DNA from: Trema orientale
Taxonomy: Eukaryota > Streptophyta > Magnoliopsida > Rosales > Cannabaceae
Assembly (NCBI GenBank): GCA_002914845.1
Contig: JXTC01000094.1
Coordinates: forward strand, 316,921 to 380,920
Reading direction: 5' to 3'
DNA: 64,000 bases
The notes beneath the pieces are model-generated. The model was not told the origin of the DNA, ran no database searches, and was given only the letters and a program-made list of their open reading frames with translations. How positions within the stretch are numbered: the first letter of the stretch is position 1; every line of letters begins with the position of its first letter. Both the position numbers and the translations under genes were made by a program. Below, in pieces: positions 12,424 through 23,695 of the stretch.

Positions 12424-13416
12424 ATGCCACCCGAAACGCAATCCGAAACGTCGCCACCCGAAACGCCTCCGAATTTCTGGGGCTACGCACCAGAGGAGGA
12501 GTACTACACCTCCCAGGGAGTGCGCAACACCAAATCCCACTTCGAGACCCCCCACGGCAAGATCTTCACCCAGAGTTTCCTACCGTTGGATCGCCCGAAA
12601 GTCAAAGGCTCGGTCTACATGACCCACGGCTACGGCTCCGACACCGGCTGGCTCTTCCAGAAGATCTGCATCAGCTTCGCCGGCTGGGGCTACGCCGTCT
12701 TCGCCGCCGACCTCCTCGGCCACGGCCGGTCCGACGGCCTCCGCGGCTACCTCGGCGACATGGAGAAGGTCGCCGCCGCCTCCCTCTCCTTCTTCGCCCA
12801 CGTCCGCCGGAGCGAGCCGTACAGGGACCTGCCGGCCTTCCTGTTCGGCGAGTCCATGGGCGGGGCCGCCACCATGCTCATGTACTTCCAATCGGATCCG
12901 GACACGTGGACGGGGCTGATCTTCTCGGCCCCGCTGTTCGTGATGCCGGAGGACATGAAGCCCAGCAAGGTGAGGCTGTTCCTCTACGGCCTGCTCTTCG
13001 GCGTGGCCGACACGTGGGCGGCTATGCCGGACAAGAAGATGGTTGGGAAGTCGATCAAGGACCCCGCGAAGCTGAGGATCATAGCCTCGAACCCGAGGAG
13101 GTACACGGGGAGCCCCAGGGTGGGGACCATGAGGGAGCTGGCTAGGGTGTGCCAGCACATACAGGATAATTTTGGCAGGGTAACGGCGCCGTTTCTGACC
13201 GTTCACGGCACGGACGACGGGGTGACGTGTCCGTCGTCGTCGAAGCTCCTGTACGAGAAGGCATCCAGTGCGGACAAGACCTTGAAGCTCTACGATGGGA
13301 TGTACCACTCGTTGATCCAAGGGGAGACGGACGAGAATGCCAATCTCGTGTTGAAGGACATGAGGGAGTGGATCGATGAACGGGCCGAGAAGTATGGGCC
13401 CAATAATTATTCTTGA
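12424..13416 (+). CDS. CSE: Caffeoyl shikimate esterase (lysophospholipase 2-like)
   Basis: An intronless 330-residue alpha/beta hydrolase of the monoacylglycerol lipase family. In lignin biosynthesis CSE hydrolyses caffeoyl shikimate to caffeate and shikimate. Visible landmarks are the oxyanion-region HGYGSD (68-73), the nucleophile elbow GESMGG with Ser144, the acid in HGTDDGV (Asp265) and the catalytic His295 in MYHSLIQGE. The N-terminal NFWG...EEEYYTSQGVRN and the final KDMREWIDE agree closely with Arabidopsis At1g52760 as I remember it, and the length is normal. The ATG at 12424 directly follows the TC-rich leader. There is no signal peptide, so a cytosolic or ER-surface enzyme is likely. 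The coding region is strikingly GC-rich, especially at third codon positions, in AT-rich surroundings; this also opens a long meaningless antisense frame. Confidence 0.95.
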   Translation: MPPETQSETSPPETPPNFWGYAPEEEYYTSQGVRNTKSHFETPHGKIFTQSFLPLDRPKVKGSVYMTHGYGSDTGWLFQKICISFAGWGYAVFAADLLGHGRSDGLRGYLGDMEKVAAASLSFFAHVRRSEPYRDLPAFLFGESMGGAATMLMYFQSDPDTWTGLIFSAPLFVMPEDMKPSKVRLFLYGLLFGVADTWAAMPDKKMVGKSIKDPAKLRIIASNPRRYTGSPRVGTMRELARVCQHIQDNFGRVTAPFLTVHGTDDGVTCPSSSKLLYEKASSADKTLKLYDGMYHSLIQGETDENANLVLKDMREWIDERAEKYGPNNYS

Positions 13417-16400
13417 CTTTTTACTTGCTACTTTCATCAATTAGGCCCAAAAAAAATGAAATGCAAAAAAAAAAAAAAAAAAAAAAAAAACACGATTTGG
13501 GGTAAAATTATGAGTAATGCCGGTTTGGTCTAATGGTTGGTGTTTGAATGTGGCAATTGACAATGTTGGGTTTGTGGTTATGAATGATAATTTGATCTAA
13601 TGTCATAAATAAAATGAACCGTTCTTAGTGTCTCATTTTTTTTTCTTTCCACTTTTTATCTTTATATTTGGGACACACATGAATATAATATACATACAAT
13701 ACATGTACACAATAACATGGCATGGTTTTTTAGCCGTTTATGCACATGTTGAGACCAAATTTAAAAATCATATGTGGTTGAAGTTCATGTTACATTTTTT
13801 ATTCCCCTAATTGGTTCTGAATAATTAAGTTGTTAGTTTTTATCTTTTCAGCCACACAATGTCATTCTAACACCGTACGTAATACATATATTTATTCGTG
13901 AAACTCGATGGTAACTTGAAACATTTTTATTTTCACTCGTTTATACTCTTTTTTCTAGGCTCTAGCTGTTTTGGCTAATGCTAAATATTGCATAACCTGC
14001 TCTTTTAATTTATTGGATTTTGAGCTGAAACTCATCAATCATCATAAGATTGTAGAACAAAGGTTTAAATAAAAAAGAAATAACAATTAAAGTTTTATAT
14101 AAAGGAAGCGGTTTTCCAGGTCTATCCACGGACCACGATGGCGACTTGGATAATAAAAGTGGTGCTATTCACATTCCGAATTCTCTTTCTCAGTGGCTTT
14201 CGGTAATTCTATGTCTAGATAATGCCCGAAGCCACACCCACCAAATCTGATTAAATAATCATCTTGGCATATATAAAATAATAAATAATAATTAAAAAGA
14301 AGGTGCCAGCTAACTAATAATTATTTGGAACAAACCTGGGTTTTTGTTTTCTGTTTGAGAAAATGGGGGGTGTGGGGGATTAATTTAGTTGGTGAATGAT
14401 TAAATTATAAAATTTTCTCTCGAGTATGCATGATATATGAACCTTTTTTTCACCATATTGTATTAGTTTGAATGACAATATATAACTTTACCTTGTCTTA
14501 ACGAGATCAACGTCGTTGACTTGATCGTTAGCAAATACTGCTCTCTTGAGCTAATTGGTATTTTTCGCTCGTTGTCCAACGACCATGTACAACAATAGTT
14601 ACGAAAATACACATTAAACTCCAATAGTTTCTTTTTGAGGCTATATATATATACACACACATATATTTATATACCAAACTGCGAATACTTCATTCTTTTA
14701 AATATTAGCAAATTTGTCCATGAATTATTTATTTGTGAGTTAACTTGCAAAACTTTTAACAAGTAGAGTCTTCTCCAAACAAAACACGTGCACTTGAGCG
14801 CGCGGGAATAAAGAGGGGTGCTGAGAAATTGAGGGACCGAAGGTGAGAAGTGAGTTGGAGGTTCGTCTTGGGCTCCTTTTTATTTTTCTTTTCGTTTGAC
14901 TTTTGAGAATCTCATCTTTGTTCGGCTAATTTTTAGATTTTAATTGCATCGTCTTGTTTAATAATTTCTACTAATAATACAGCGTTATAAATGTGCCTTT
15001 TTCTATGAATAATTAGAATGAGTATCCACTTGATTTTAAAAACAAAAATATCTATTTTTCAAATTATTTTAATAAACGTTCGAATATATTAAGAAGTAAA
15101 AAAAAAAAAAAACAACAACTAGGAGAGTTAAACATAAAATAAAAAAGCTGTTAAGAGGGAGACTTGTATATATAGAGAAATTCTAGAATTAAATTGGTCA
15201 TATAGCTGTTAACTTAATAAACTAAGAAATATGAGAGTAGTATACCGAAATTACCCTTTTTATAGTCTCACACCTGAACCAACTGGTGAAAAATACTCAA
15301 CCAATTAGTAGATAAACCTCAATTAGCCAGAAAAAATGAGGATTAAATTTGGAGTTTTAGTAATAAAAATTTGTATAAAACTATAACCTATGAAGACATT
15401 GTTAAAGGCTAAAATTCAGCTCAGTGAAATGCTATTGAGTCTAATTGCCTCTCGATATACCAATTAGGCTAGGCAAAAAATACCCTAAAACTTTTAGGAA
15501 ATGGACTTAGCCAAGGATATTTTGATTTAAATTGACTTTGTTAGGAATATCACAATATTTAGTGATAGCGTGTCACAATACTAGTGGCGGATAATCACTA
15601 TATGTATAACTTCTATAAGACTAACTAGCAGTTGCTCATACAAAAGTCATTTATTGAAATACTCCTAAAAAAGTTGTTAGGACATTATCAATTTTGACCC
15701 TCATAAAAAGTATGTGATGAAAAAATGGATAAATTATAAATTATTTATAAAATTAGGGCATTCATTTAATGAAAATTTCGGAATTCTAAAATTATTCTCA
15801 ACTCGACCCCCGGTCAAATATTTTTGACCAAGTCAAAAAAGACAAAGTGAATGCGACAGTACCGGGAAGGCGTCCTACCATATTTGGCCAACTAGTTGAG
15901 TGGAGGCACTGCAGGGGTCAGGATCGGGACCAATGGTGGCAGCAGAGTGGTGCAGGTGGAAGTGATAGCAAAAGTAGTTTAGGTAATTTTTTAAAAAATA
16001 ATATATTTTAAGATTTGTTAGGAAATAGGATATCTAAATAATTTTTACCTCTGTGACACAATAATGAGGGTTAATTTTGAAAATATTTATAGATGAGTCA
16101 TTTTTTTTCATTTGGAGGGGTTTAGTAAACTCCTTAAGTGTAAATTCTCCCAAGGATTTTTTCTCTTTAAAAAAAAAAAAATTTATTATAAAATTTATAT
16201 ATAAACCAATCTAACTAAAATTTGAAACCTTCCCTTCCTAGGTGTGTATTCTTCCCTAAAGGTTTATTTTACTCCAAATTACTCCTAAGTTAAGGGGCTT
16301 AGTAGAGACTCCTTAATGTAAATTCCCCAAAACTTTATTTTACTCCAAATTACTCGAGTTCAAGTCCATTTCCCAAACTTATAGGCTGTGCTACAATGCA

Positions 16401-17169
16401 GACCTTCTACTAGACCACCATATTACTGGCTAGCCCAATAATTAACTGTTATGGGCTCCAAAGGTATTTAAGCCTGGAAGAATAGGCTGGACTCAGGATT
16501 GTGTGGAAAATGAAGTAAGTGAATAACCCCCCGCCCCCCAAAAAAAGAGAGAGGAGGTGCCGTAATAAAGCAAAGTGTTGAAGACACGATGACGTGTCTC
16601 AACAAAGTACCGTTTTGCAGGGTTTGGGACTCGGGGATTTATGGGTGGAGATTTTGGTACTTATGGATGTCGGAGCGGGCAGGGTCGGTTTTGTCTTTAC
16701 TCTTCGTTATTGTTTTGCTATATTATTTCCGTATTATTAATTATTTAATTTAGTGATGAGTAATTTTAGGAATTCTCATTAGGAATCCATTTCCCCATTG
16801 ATATCAAGGTCTCATTTAAAATCATTATTTTGAATTAATTAAATAATTATAAGTTGAATCTAATTTTTTAAAAACATAAATATATAAAAAAGTTATAATT
16901 AAAGTTAACTTCATTGAAAATTCTAATTTTAAAATTTTATTAAAATTATAATTTAATAAAAGACTTAAATAACTAAAAAAATATTCAAATAAAGCTTTAA
17001 CATATTAGAGTTGTCAAATGTAAAGTATTTAATATTAAAATCATATAACAAATTCATTCATTCAAAAAGCTAATACAATCCCAAATAACTCAAACAATAT
17101 TATTATATGACTATATATTATAAAAAAAAATCTAATTAAATTATTATTATATAAAAAAATAGAAATTAA
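13417..17169. other. Intergenic region with small repeats
   Basis: No gene recognised. An A tract follows CSE at about 13466-13490. A unit with CTCCTTAA.TGTAAATTC occurs at about 16128 and 16308, and TTTATTTTACTCCAAATTAC occurs at about 16262 and 16337, so a local sequence has been duplicated. A C-rich/A-rich junction lies at 16527-16546, and a dyad with a TGACGTGT core lies at about 16585-16600. Confidence 0.4.
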
Positions 17170-18080
17170 CTCATATACAAGGATTAAAATGTCAGTGTTG
17201 ATGTCAAAGTTTTATTTTACGGATGTTGTCAAAGATATTGTCGATATCGAAGATATTCCAGGAAAATACCGAAATTTATCTTAAAACTCAAAATTTTCAA
17301 AAAAAAACTCTAAAAAATGCTAAAACAAGTGATATTGCATAATTTATATAAGTTTTTGTTAAAAAATAAAACCTGTTTATATTTTATAAGACAATAAAAT
17401 ATACGTATATAGTAGGAAAATGATCGAATTTTATTTTATAGAATAATTTTAAAATCAGAATATATATCACACTATTTTATTTAATACATCTCATTAAATG
17501 TCTTACAAATTACAACTAGTTTTAAATTACATTGAAAATAAATAAAATTCACTGATAATATAGAATAGTTTAAATACATTCAATACCAAAACAAGTTTCA
17601 ATGAGGTTGAAAGTTATAAGAGAAATTTCCGTCTTGGTCTAAAATTTCTTTCAAAGGTTATGAGAGTCCTTTGTAGAGATTCCAAAATAATAAATACAAG
17701 TAGTGCAAATATTTTCATTAAATACAAGTAATTCCAAAAGCTTTGTCGATAAACCGTAGAGATAGAACTATAATTTATTTTTGTATTCTTTACTACCATT
17801 TTCTAAAAAGAAAAAAAATTTAGAAAAAAAATTTGATATTTCTGTCGACATTTCAAAATGTCAATGACATTGTCGCGACAATATTTATAAATATCTCAAT
17901 ATTAGCTCATTTTTTACTGACATTTTAACAATATCGACATATCATCGACATTGTCGATATTTTATGGATATTTCACCGATATACGGAAAAAAATATTTTT
18001 CCACCTCATATCGATGTCGAGACTTCAAAATATAGATATTGTCACGACAATGTCATGATATTTTAATCTATGCTCATATA
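17170..18080. mobile_element. Foldback DNA transposon with ATATCGA-rich arms
   Basis: The element spans 17178-18072. The left tip CAAGGATTAAAATGTCA matches the inverse of the right tip, CATAGATTAAAATATCA. Both flanks read CTCATATA (17170-17177 and 18073-18080), an 8-base target duplication. The arms are full of TGTCGA/TCGACA and GATATT motifs in both orientations. The 8-base duplication and CA tip suggest hAT; if the next base counts (C versus T) it could be a 9-base Mutator-type duplication. No transposase frame is present. Confidence 0.7.
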
Positions 18081-21000
18081 TAATTAAAACGGGTCAACGT
18101 GGGACAGTCAATCCCAAGCTTGTCTCATCTTATAAATATTAAATCAAAAAATGCCAATTATGTGTTCCATATTATTTATAACGGTGAAAATTTAGTTTAT
18201 GGACTAATCACTAGTTTGGTGAAATTGACATTTTAGTATAGAAAAATGGGATATCGCGCTTTGAGGACGGTGAACAATACATCAACCGGGTGATGTGATG
18301 TGATGACTCAGACTCACGCCACTTTTTCGCCCGCTTGTACTAACCTACGCCGCTCAGTTACGTGGGGTCCACTTTCTGATTTTGCGTCCGTCCACGGCGA
18401 GAGAATATGTCCCAGTATGTACCGGCCCCCTCCATCGATCTTTTTTTATTTATTATTGGACCCTACGTGACTCAACTCAACCAAGCCAACACAAATATCT
18501 CATGGGAAACATGCAAAAATAAAAATCTAATAATAAACCATATCATCTTGTTTATGAAAAATATCCGAAGTGGCGGCGTGACATATTCTTAGTTTTTTTT
18601 TTTTTCTTTTAATATGTTTGTACTAACTAATAAAATGTATTCCAAGTTATTTGCATCACTAGTTTTGAGTTGGGGGCAGGGGAAAATAATTTGTGGTGGT
18701 ATTTTAAAGCAAATTTAGCTTGCCGATTTTTTTTTTTTTTTCATTTTATAAGTTTACCCTATCAGAATTTTTATAACGAAATCGTTTAACACAAACATTG
18801 GATTAGAAAAGTAGGTTGATATTCAACCTATAGACAAATTATGTGGAAGATGTTACAAATTGTGTAAGAAGAAATGAGGCATTTAGTTGAAGCGAAACAC
18901 CCCCAACACAATTATAAGTAGACGAAATCTCAACAATTATATTTCCTTTGTTAGATACCAGTACTACATGCAGAAAAGGCTTGCAAGGAACTAAAAAAAA
19001 TCTCCCTTTGATCGGTTGATGTTGAAGCTACTTTGCATGCAAGGAATTAAAATAATTGTTTTCAATCCAAAATAAAGTTTTCAAGCACCCACTTGAAACC
19101 TGCCCATGATTTTTATTTTTTTACTTTTCTCAAAACACTTTGTTTTTGAACACTTTAGAATTGCAACAAAAGTTTGTATCCATTGAGGGTACGCCAGATA
19201 ATTGAGTAGTGCAAAGTTATTAAGTTATTTGGACCGTTCATTGGAAAGTTGAGTTGTGGGCAGCTTATTCGTGGGTTATTATTAATGTGCAAATGCAATT
19301 GTGCTGTAGCCTGTAGGTGACATATTCTTTATTTTTTTATTCAAATTGTTTGGACTCGTGTGAAGAATTTTTGTCCGATTAAATATTTGCCGCATAATTG
19401 AGTACCAAAATTGCTAGTAAAAACACACTTTTTTTTCCCCTTTATCATTGGGCCAAAAAGACCCACGTGTCATTAATTCATTCTTAGTACTATTTTTAAG
19501 AAATTATACTCCTAGATCCTGCTAAATTAGTTAGCAATTATGAGAATTATTTCCACGTACACATAAATTGGTTGTGGTTTTTTATCATGTAATGAATATT
19601 ATTACTGAATTCGCCATTCAATACTTTGTTCCTTCCTTAAATAGCTTCTACACAATTTTTTTTTTTTTTTGATAAACATCTACACAATTATTTGCGTAAA
19701 AAGGTAAATTCTTTTTTAGCTCAGATCCCACATATAATACTCAACGGCTTGATGCAAATGACTAAGTACTCCCAAATTAATTTGCTTTTAAAATACTCAT
19801 TAATTACCAAAACAATAACAAAAATAAAAAACTAATAAAATACATTTTAACGTAAGGTCTTGGCATGAAATTTTTTTTTTAAAAAAAAAAAATTGTGGAA
19901 CGGGAGTTTATCTTAAAGATGACCCCCAAAAAATTTGAGCTTGTAATACATGAAAAATATTTCTAAATGTCACATTTCGCAGCATTCGGAGTCTCTAAAT
20001 TTGCGTTCCTTGGAACCAGGAAGCATTGAGTAAAAGCTATGCTTAAATATATCTCTGTCCCTTTTGGGATATGCGTTATGTTATTAAAAAATTTGCATGA
20101 ATATTTGGGCGCTGATTCTTTACAAATTACGTTATATATTATTTCGTAGGAAAACAAATACTTGACCTCAAAAAACAAAAATAATAATAAAACAAATAAT
20201 TGGCTGAGATTGATACGTGGGGAATTTCTATTACTGTTCTACCAAACAACTTCCTTATTTTGGTTGTTATATAGAATTCAACTTTATGGTATTCTAGTCG
20301 TTTTTGATATCTGAAATAGAGCAATCAACCCCAAAACATAGAGACCAGGTTGAATATTTTGATGAAAGACTATTGCGTATCCGTGTACTTTACAACCATG
20401 TGTAAATATACGCGAGGGAATATTTGTTTTATTCTTGCACGAAGAACATCTACATCTTCTCAAAAAAAAAAGAAAAAAGAAAAAAAAAGGAAAAAAAAAA
20501 AGAAATGAACATCTACATCTATAAAGTGCACATCGGTCAACGGTCATAATTTTAATTTCCAGCGGTGGGGGTAGGAGATTGAATCAGAATGACGGAGAGA
20601 GGTGGGATATCACAATTTTAATGACTAATTAATGTTTAGAAGGAAGGAGAAATAGAAGGAAGAAAAAAAAAATAGTGGGAATTATATAGGGATTTGGAGT
20701 AGAATGGTTGATCGGTTTGAAGGATTTTACCATAGAGCGTATTAGATTATGGGGTTCAAATCATCAATTGTTTCATAGTTAGTTCTTTTTTTTTAATTTT
20801 ATTTTATTTATAAATTGAGGGTCAGATCCGATGCAACTGAAAGAAAAAGAAAAAGTGTTTATAATGCAAAAAGGCTAATGGTATCGAAATGTTCAAAAGA
20901 CTGAAATTTGTAGGTGTCGCCCGTATTTGGGTAGTTGGCAGCTAAACCAAGAATAGAATGGAACGGGAAGCAATTGAAGGTGTTATATACCTTGTTCAAC

Positions 21001-23520
21001 GTAGAATCAAATTGTAATCCCTTCGTATAATTAATTGGATGAATTCTCTCTCGCTCTTTCCTTTTTTTTTTTTTTTTTTTTTTTTCACATACCAAACACA
21101 AGTGCAAGGAAGCGTTTCCTCCCTAATTACTCTTCACTTGAAGAGTTTACTTACCTAGGATGTGTAATTTTATTTCGTTGTTGTATTCTTAATTTCTCCT
21201 ACCAAACATAGGATGGCAATTAAATGGTTCACTGTTTTGATTTTTAGGTTCATTGTCTGGTGATTGGGAGGTTCGTTGCCACCTGCCACCTTCCAAATTT
21301 TTTAATAATTCATTTATTCATTTCCACTTTTCTTTATTTTAGTTGAACCAAAGGGCAAGAACCACTTGATGTTTTAAAGCCACTTGTTTTGACTTTGAAA
21401 GTTCTGGTTCTTTTTTTTTGGTCATTTTCCTTTTCTTCTTCTTTTAATTTTTGCTGAATACTTTTCCCTTTCTGTTTGAAGGGCGTAATTTGATCAAATT
21501 GTTATGGAAAAACGGTTACCCCATTATTGATAGAAAGACAAAAAGAACAAAACCAAAAGACAAAAAAAATGTAAAGAGAAAAACCCATCCCGTGTAGTAA
21601 TAGAAAATTGGGATCAAAACTTTGTTGGTTACCAAGGCGTCCTTGTGATTTACATGTAAAAAGATTAAAATTGGAGAGAGAAAAAAAAAAAAAGAACAGA
21701 AAAGAAAATAACAGTTTGTGAAGATTACCTATGAAGTTTGACATTGCAAATCATTTATGCATCTTTTTTGACTATATATATATACACACGTGTGTGTGTG
21801 TTGGAAAGAAGAGAGGAAGAAGGTTGCAAGCTCAATGAAGTCGGCCACTAATCTTGGTACATGGTCCATGTTGCTATATACATGCTGTGCTCCTGTGGGA
21901 CTCTTCCCTTTTTTTTCTTTTTTGATTTTTCTATTTCCATTATAAATGAAAATTCAGACGATTTATATTTTCTTGTCTGTTAATCTTGCATCTCAAGTGT
22001 ACAATTATAATGTTTTATTTTTTAATTGTGTTTTCCATTTGTGATGTAATATTTATTTTAGTCAAAATATGTTTTTTGGACAACTAACTTAAAATTGATT
22101 AAAATGTTGTCTTTATAATTTTCATTCCATAATATACATACGTCAAGTTTGACAAGAGTAGTATAAAAATTCACCATTTTTTTTTCGGCTCTTTTGATGC
22201 CTAAAGAGCTAATCTTGCTTATTAGTCATTGTAAGCACGATATAATAAAATTCCAAGCAAAGAAAAAGCACGACATAATAATATGAACTCATTCAAAAAA
22301 ACAAATACCAACCAATACACTATTGTACCATTTTTTAATACACAAACGAGTTCTCGCATTCAATATCTTCTATTAGGTCTTTCTCAATTTCAAATATCTA
22401 ATTTGTGAACTTTGCTTGAATTCTTACTTAATTATAACTTAGTAGTGTAATTTTAGCAAACCAAAATAAAAGTATAAAAGAAAATGTTTTACTGGCATGA
22501 CGATTAACTTATAATGGGAGAAAGGATTAAGTGAAAAACTCTTAACAATTTATTGAGTTATGAAGCAAAGTTTTAATGTAACAAAATTATTAGAAGTTTT
22601 TTTAATGAATAAAATGTTATCACATTAATTTGTGAAATGCTGTTATTCACTAACTAAAAGACAAAGCCAAATTACCACATTATTTGTTTATAAAGATTTT
22701 GGATAAATCATTAGAAGGGTGTGGTAAGTATATACATTGAAACCAATTATGAAGGACAATTAATCATTTAAAAAAATTGAATATTAAATGGGAAAAGAAA
22801 ATGAAGTGAAACTGTAAAAGCATGAAGTAGAAGGAGTAGTTAAATTTTAGAAGGATAAGATAGTGGTATTGGGTTGTCCAAACATCTTGATCTTGATCAA
22901 AAAAATGTTCATAATCTATTATTTTTATCCAAACAGAACAGCCATTCTCTGAAACCAAATCAATAAACCATTTCACGTTCCTCTATTTTACATCTCACGT
23001 GTCACTTTCACTGGCCACGGATCCCCCATAAAGTTATTAAAAGTGCAAACCTGAAAAATATCTTCCGTGGTTTTTCGGTCATTTCGATCAATAAGGGCAT
23101 TCCGGGTAATTCTTCCTCTGCACACTTGCCAAGATCCTTTTGGGATACTAGCTCTTGGTCTGGCAGTTCCACGTAAACTTTCCTCGTTTTTAATTTTAAT
23201 TAATTTAAACATTTTTTTGGCTCACACTAGGAAATTATTGTGAATTGGTCTGATCAAAATTGTCATTCTTGTTAACAAAAATTGAGAAATGATTAACAAA
23301 AATTGAACAAAAATTGAGAAATGAACCGATTGTTATGGCTCTCTTATTCAATAACCCGCTTTGAACTCAACCGTTTAATTGAATAGAAAATTAGGAATTG
23401 ACCTTAATCTCTATTTTTTTTTCTCACATTTTTTCTGAATTTTAGTTTGATTTTTTATTGCTTACCCTAAAAGGGTTTTGGTGTGTTGTTGTTTTTTTTT
23501 TTTTTTTTTTTTTTTTCTCA
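18081..23520. other. Intergenic region upstream of NTT
   Basis: No gene recognised. It includes a GC-richer block at 18290-18440 with an ACGTGG core, an A-rich insertion at 20444-20520 (listed separately), a T tract at 21061-21085 and a (TA)n-(CA)n-(TG)n run at 21775-21801 centred on a palindromic CACGTG. A long T tract (about 23491-23517) sits just upstream of the NTT TATA box. The 74-codon minus-strand frame at 22988-23212 resembles nothing I know. Confidence 0.4.
20444..20520. repeat. A-rich tract between 14-base direct repeats
   Basis: GAACATCTACATCT occurs at 20444-20457 and again at 20507-20520, and the 49 bases between are almost pure A with a few G. Direct repeats around a poly-A run are the signature of target-primed insertion by LINE machinery in which only the tail was kept. 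Slippage or tandem duplication is the alternative. Confidence 0.5.
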
Positions 23521-23524
23521 CTGG

Positions 23525-23534
23525 TATATATAAA
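23525..23534 (+). promoter_or_regulatory. TATA box of NTT
   Basis: TATATATAAA lies 162-171 bases before the start codon, just after a long T tract and before a pyrimidine-rich leader (CTTTCTTCTTCTC). Transcription would start near 23555-23570. Confidence 0.6.
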
Positions 23535-23636
23535 GATATTTGCTAAGTGAAAAAAAAAGAGAAAATATATAATCTTTCTTCTTCTCTGGCAGCCACCTTA
23601 TCTTTCTTTCACCCTCTCTTGTCTGTCTCTCTCTTC

Positions 23637-23651
23637 ATGTTCTCCTTTTGA
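23637..23651 (+). promoter_or_regulatory. Minimal upstream ORF in NTT leader
   Basis: A four-codon frame (M-F-S-F-stop) begins 59 bases before the NTT start codon and ends before it. It is short enough to allow reinitiation, and its effect is unknown. Confidence 0.4.
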
Positions 23652-23695
23652 ACCCAGAGATTTTTGAGTTTTGAAGAGACCTTAGAGAGAGAGAC

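Noticed and set aside
12580-13440. 286-codon open frame antisense to CSE
   Set aside because: It is a mirror of the high third-position GC of CSE; its product is Val/Arg/Glu-rich and resembles no protein family.
22988-23212. 74-codon minus-strand frame upstream of NTT
   Set aside because: There is no homology I can name, and it lies in the probable promoter region of NTT.
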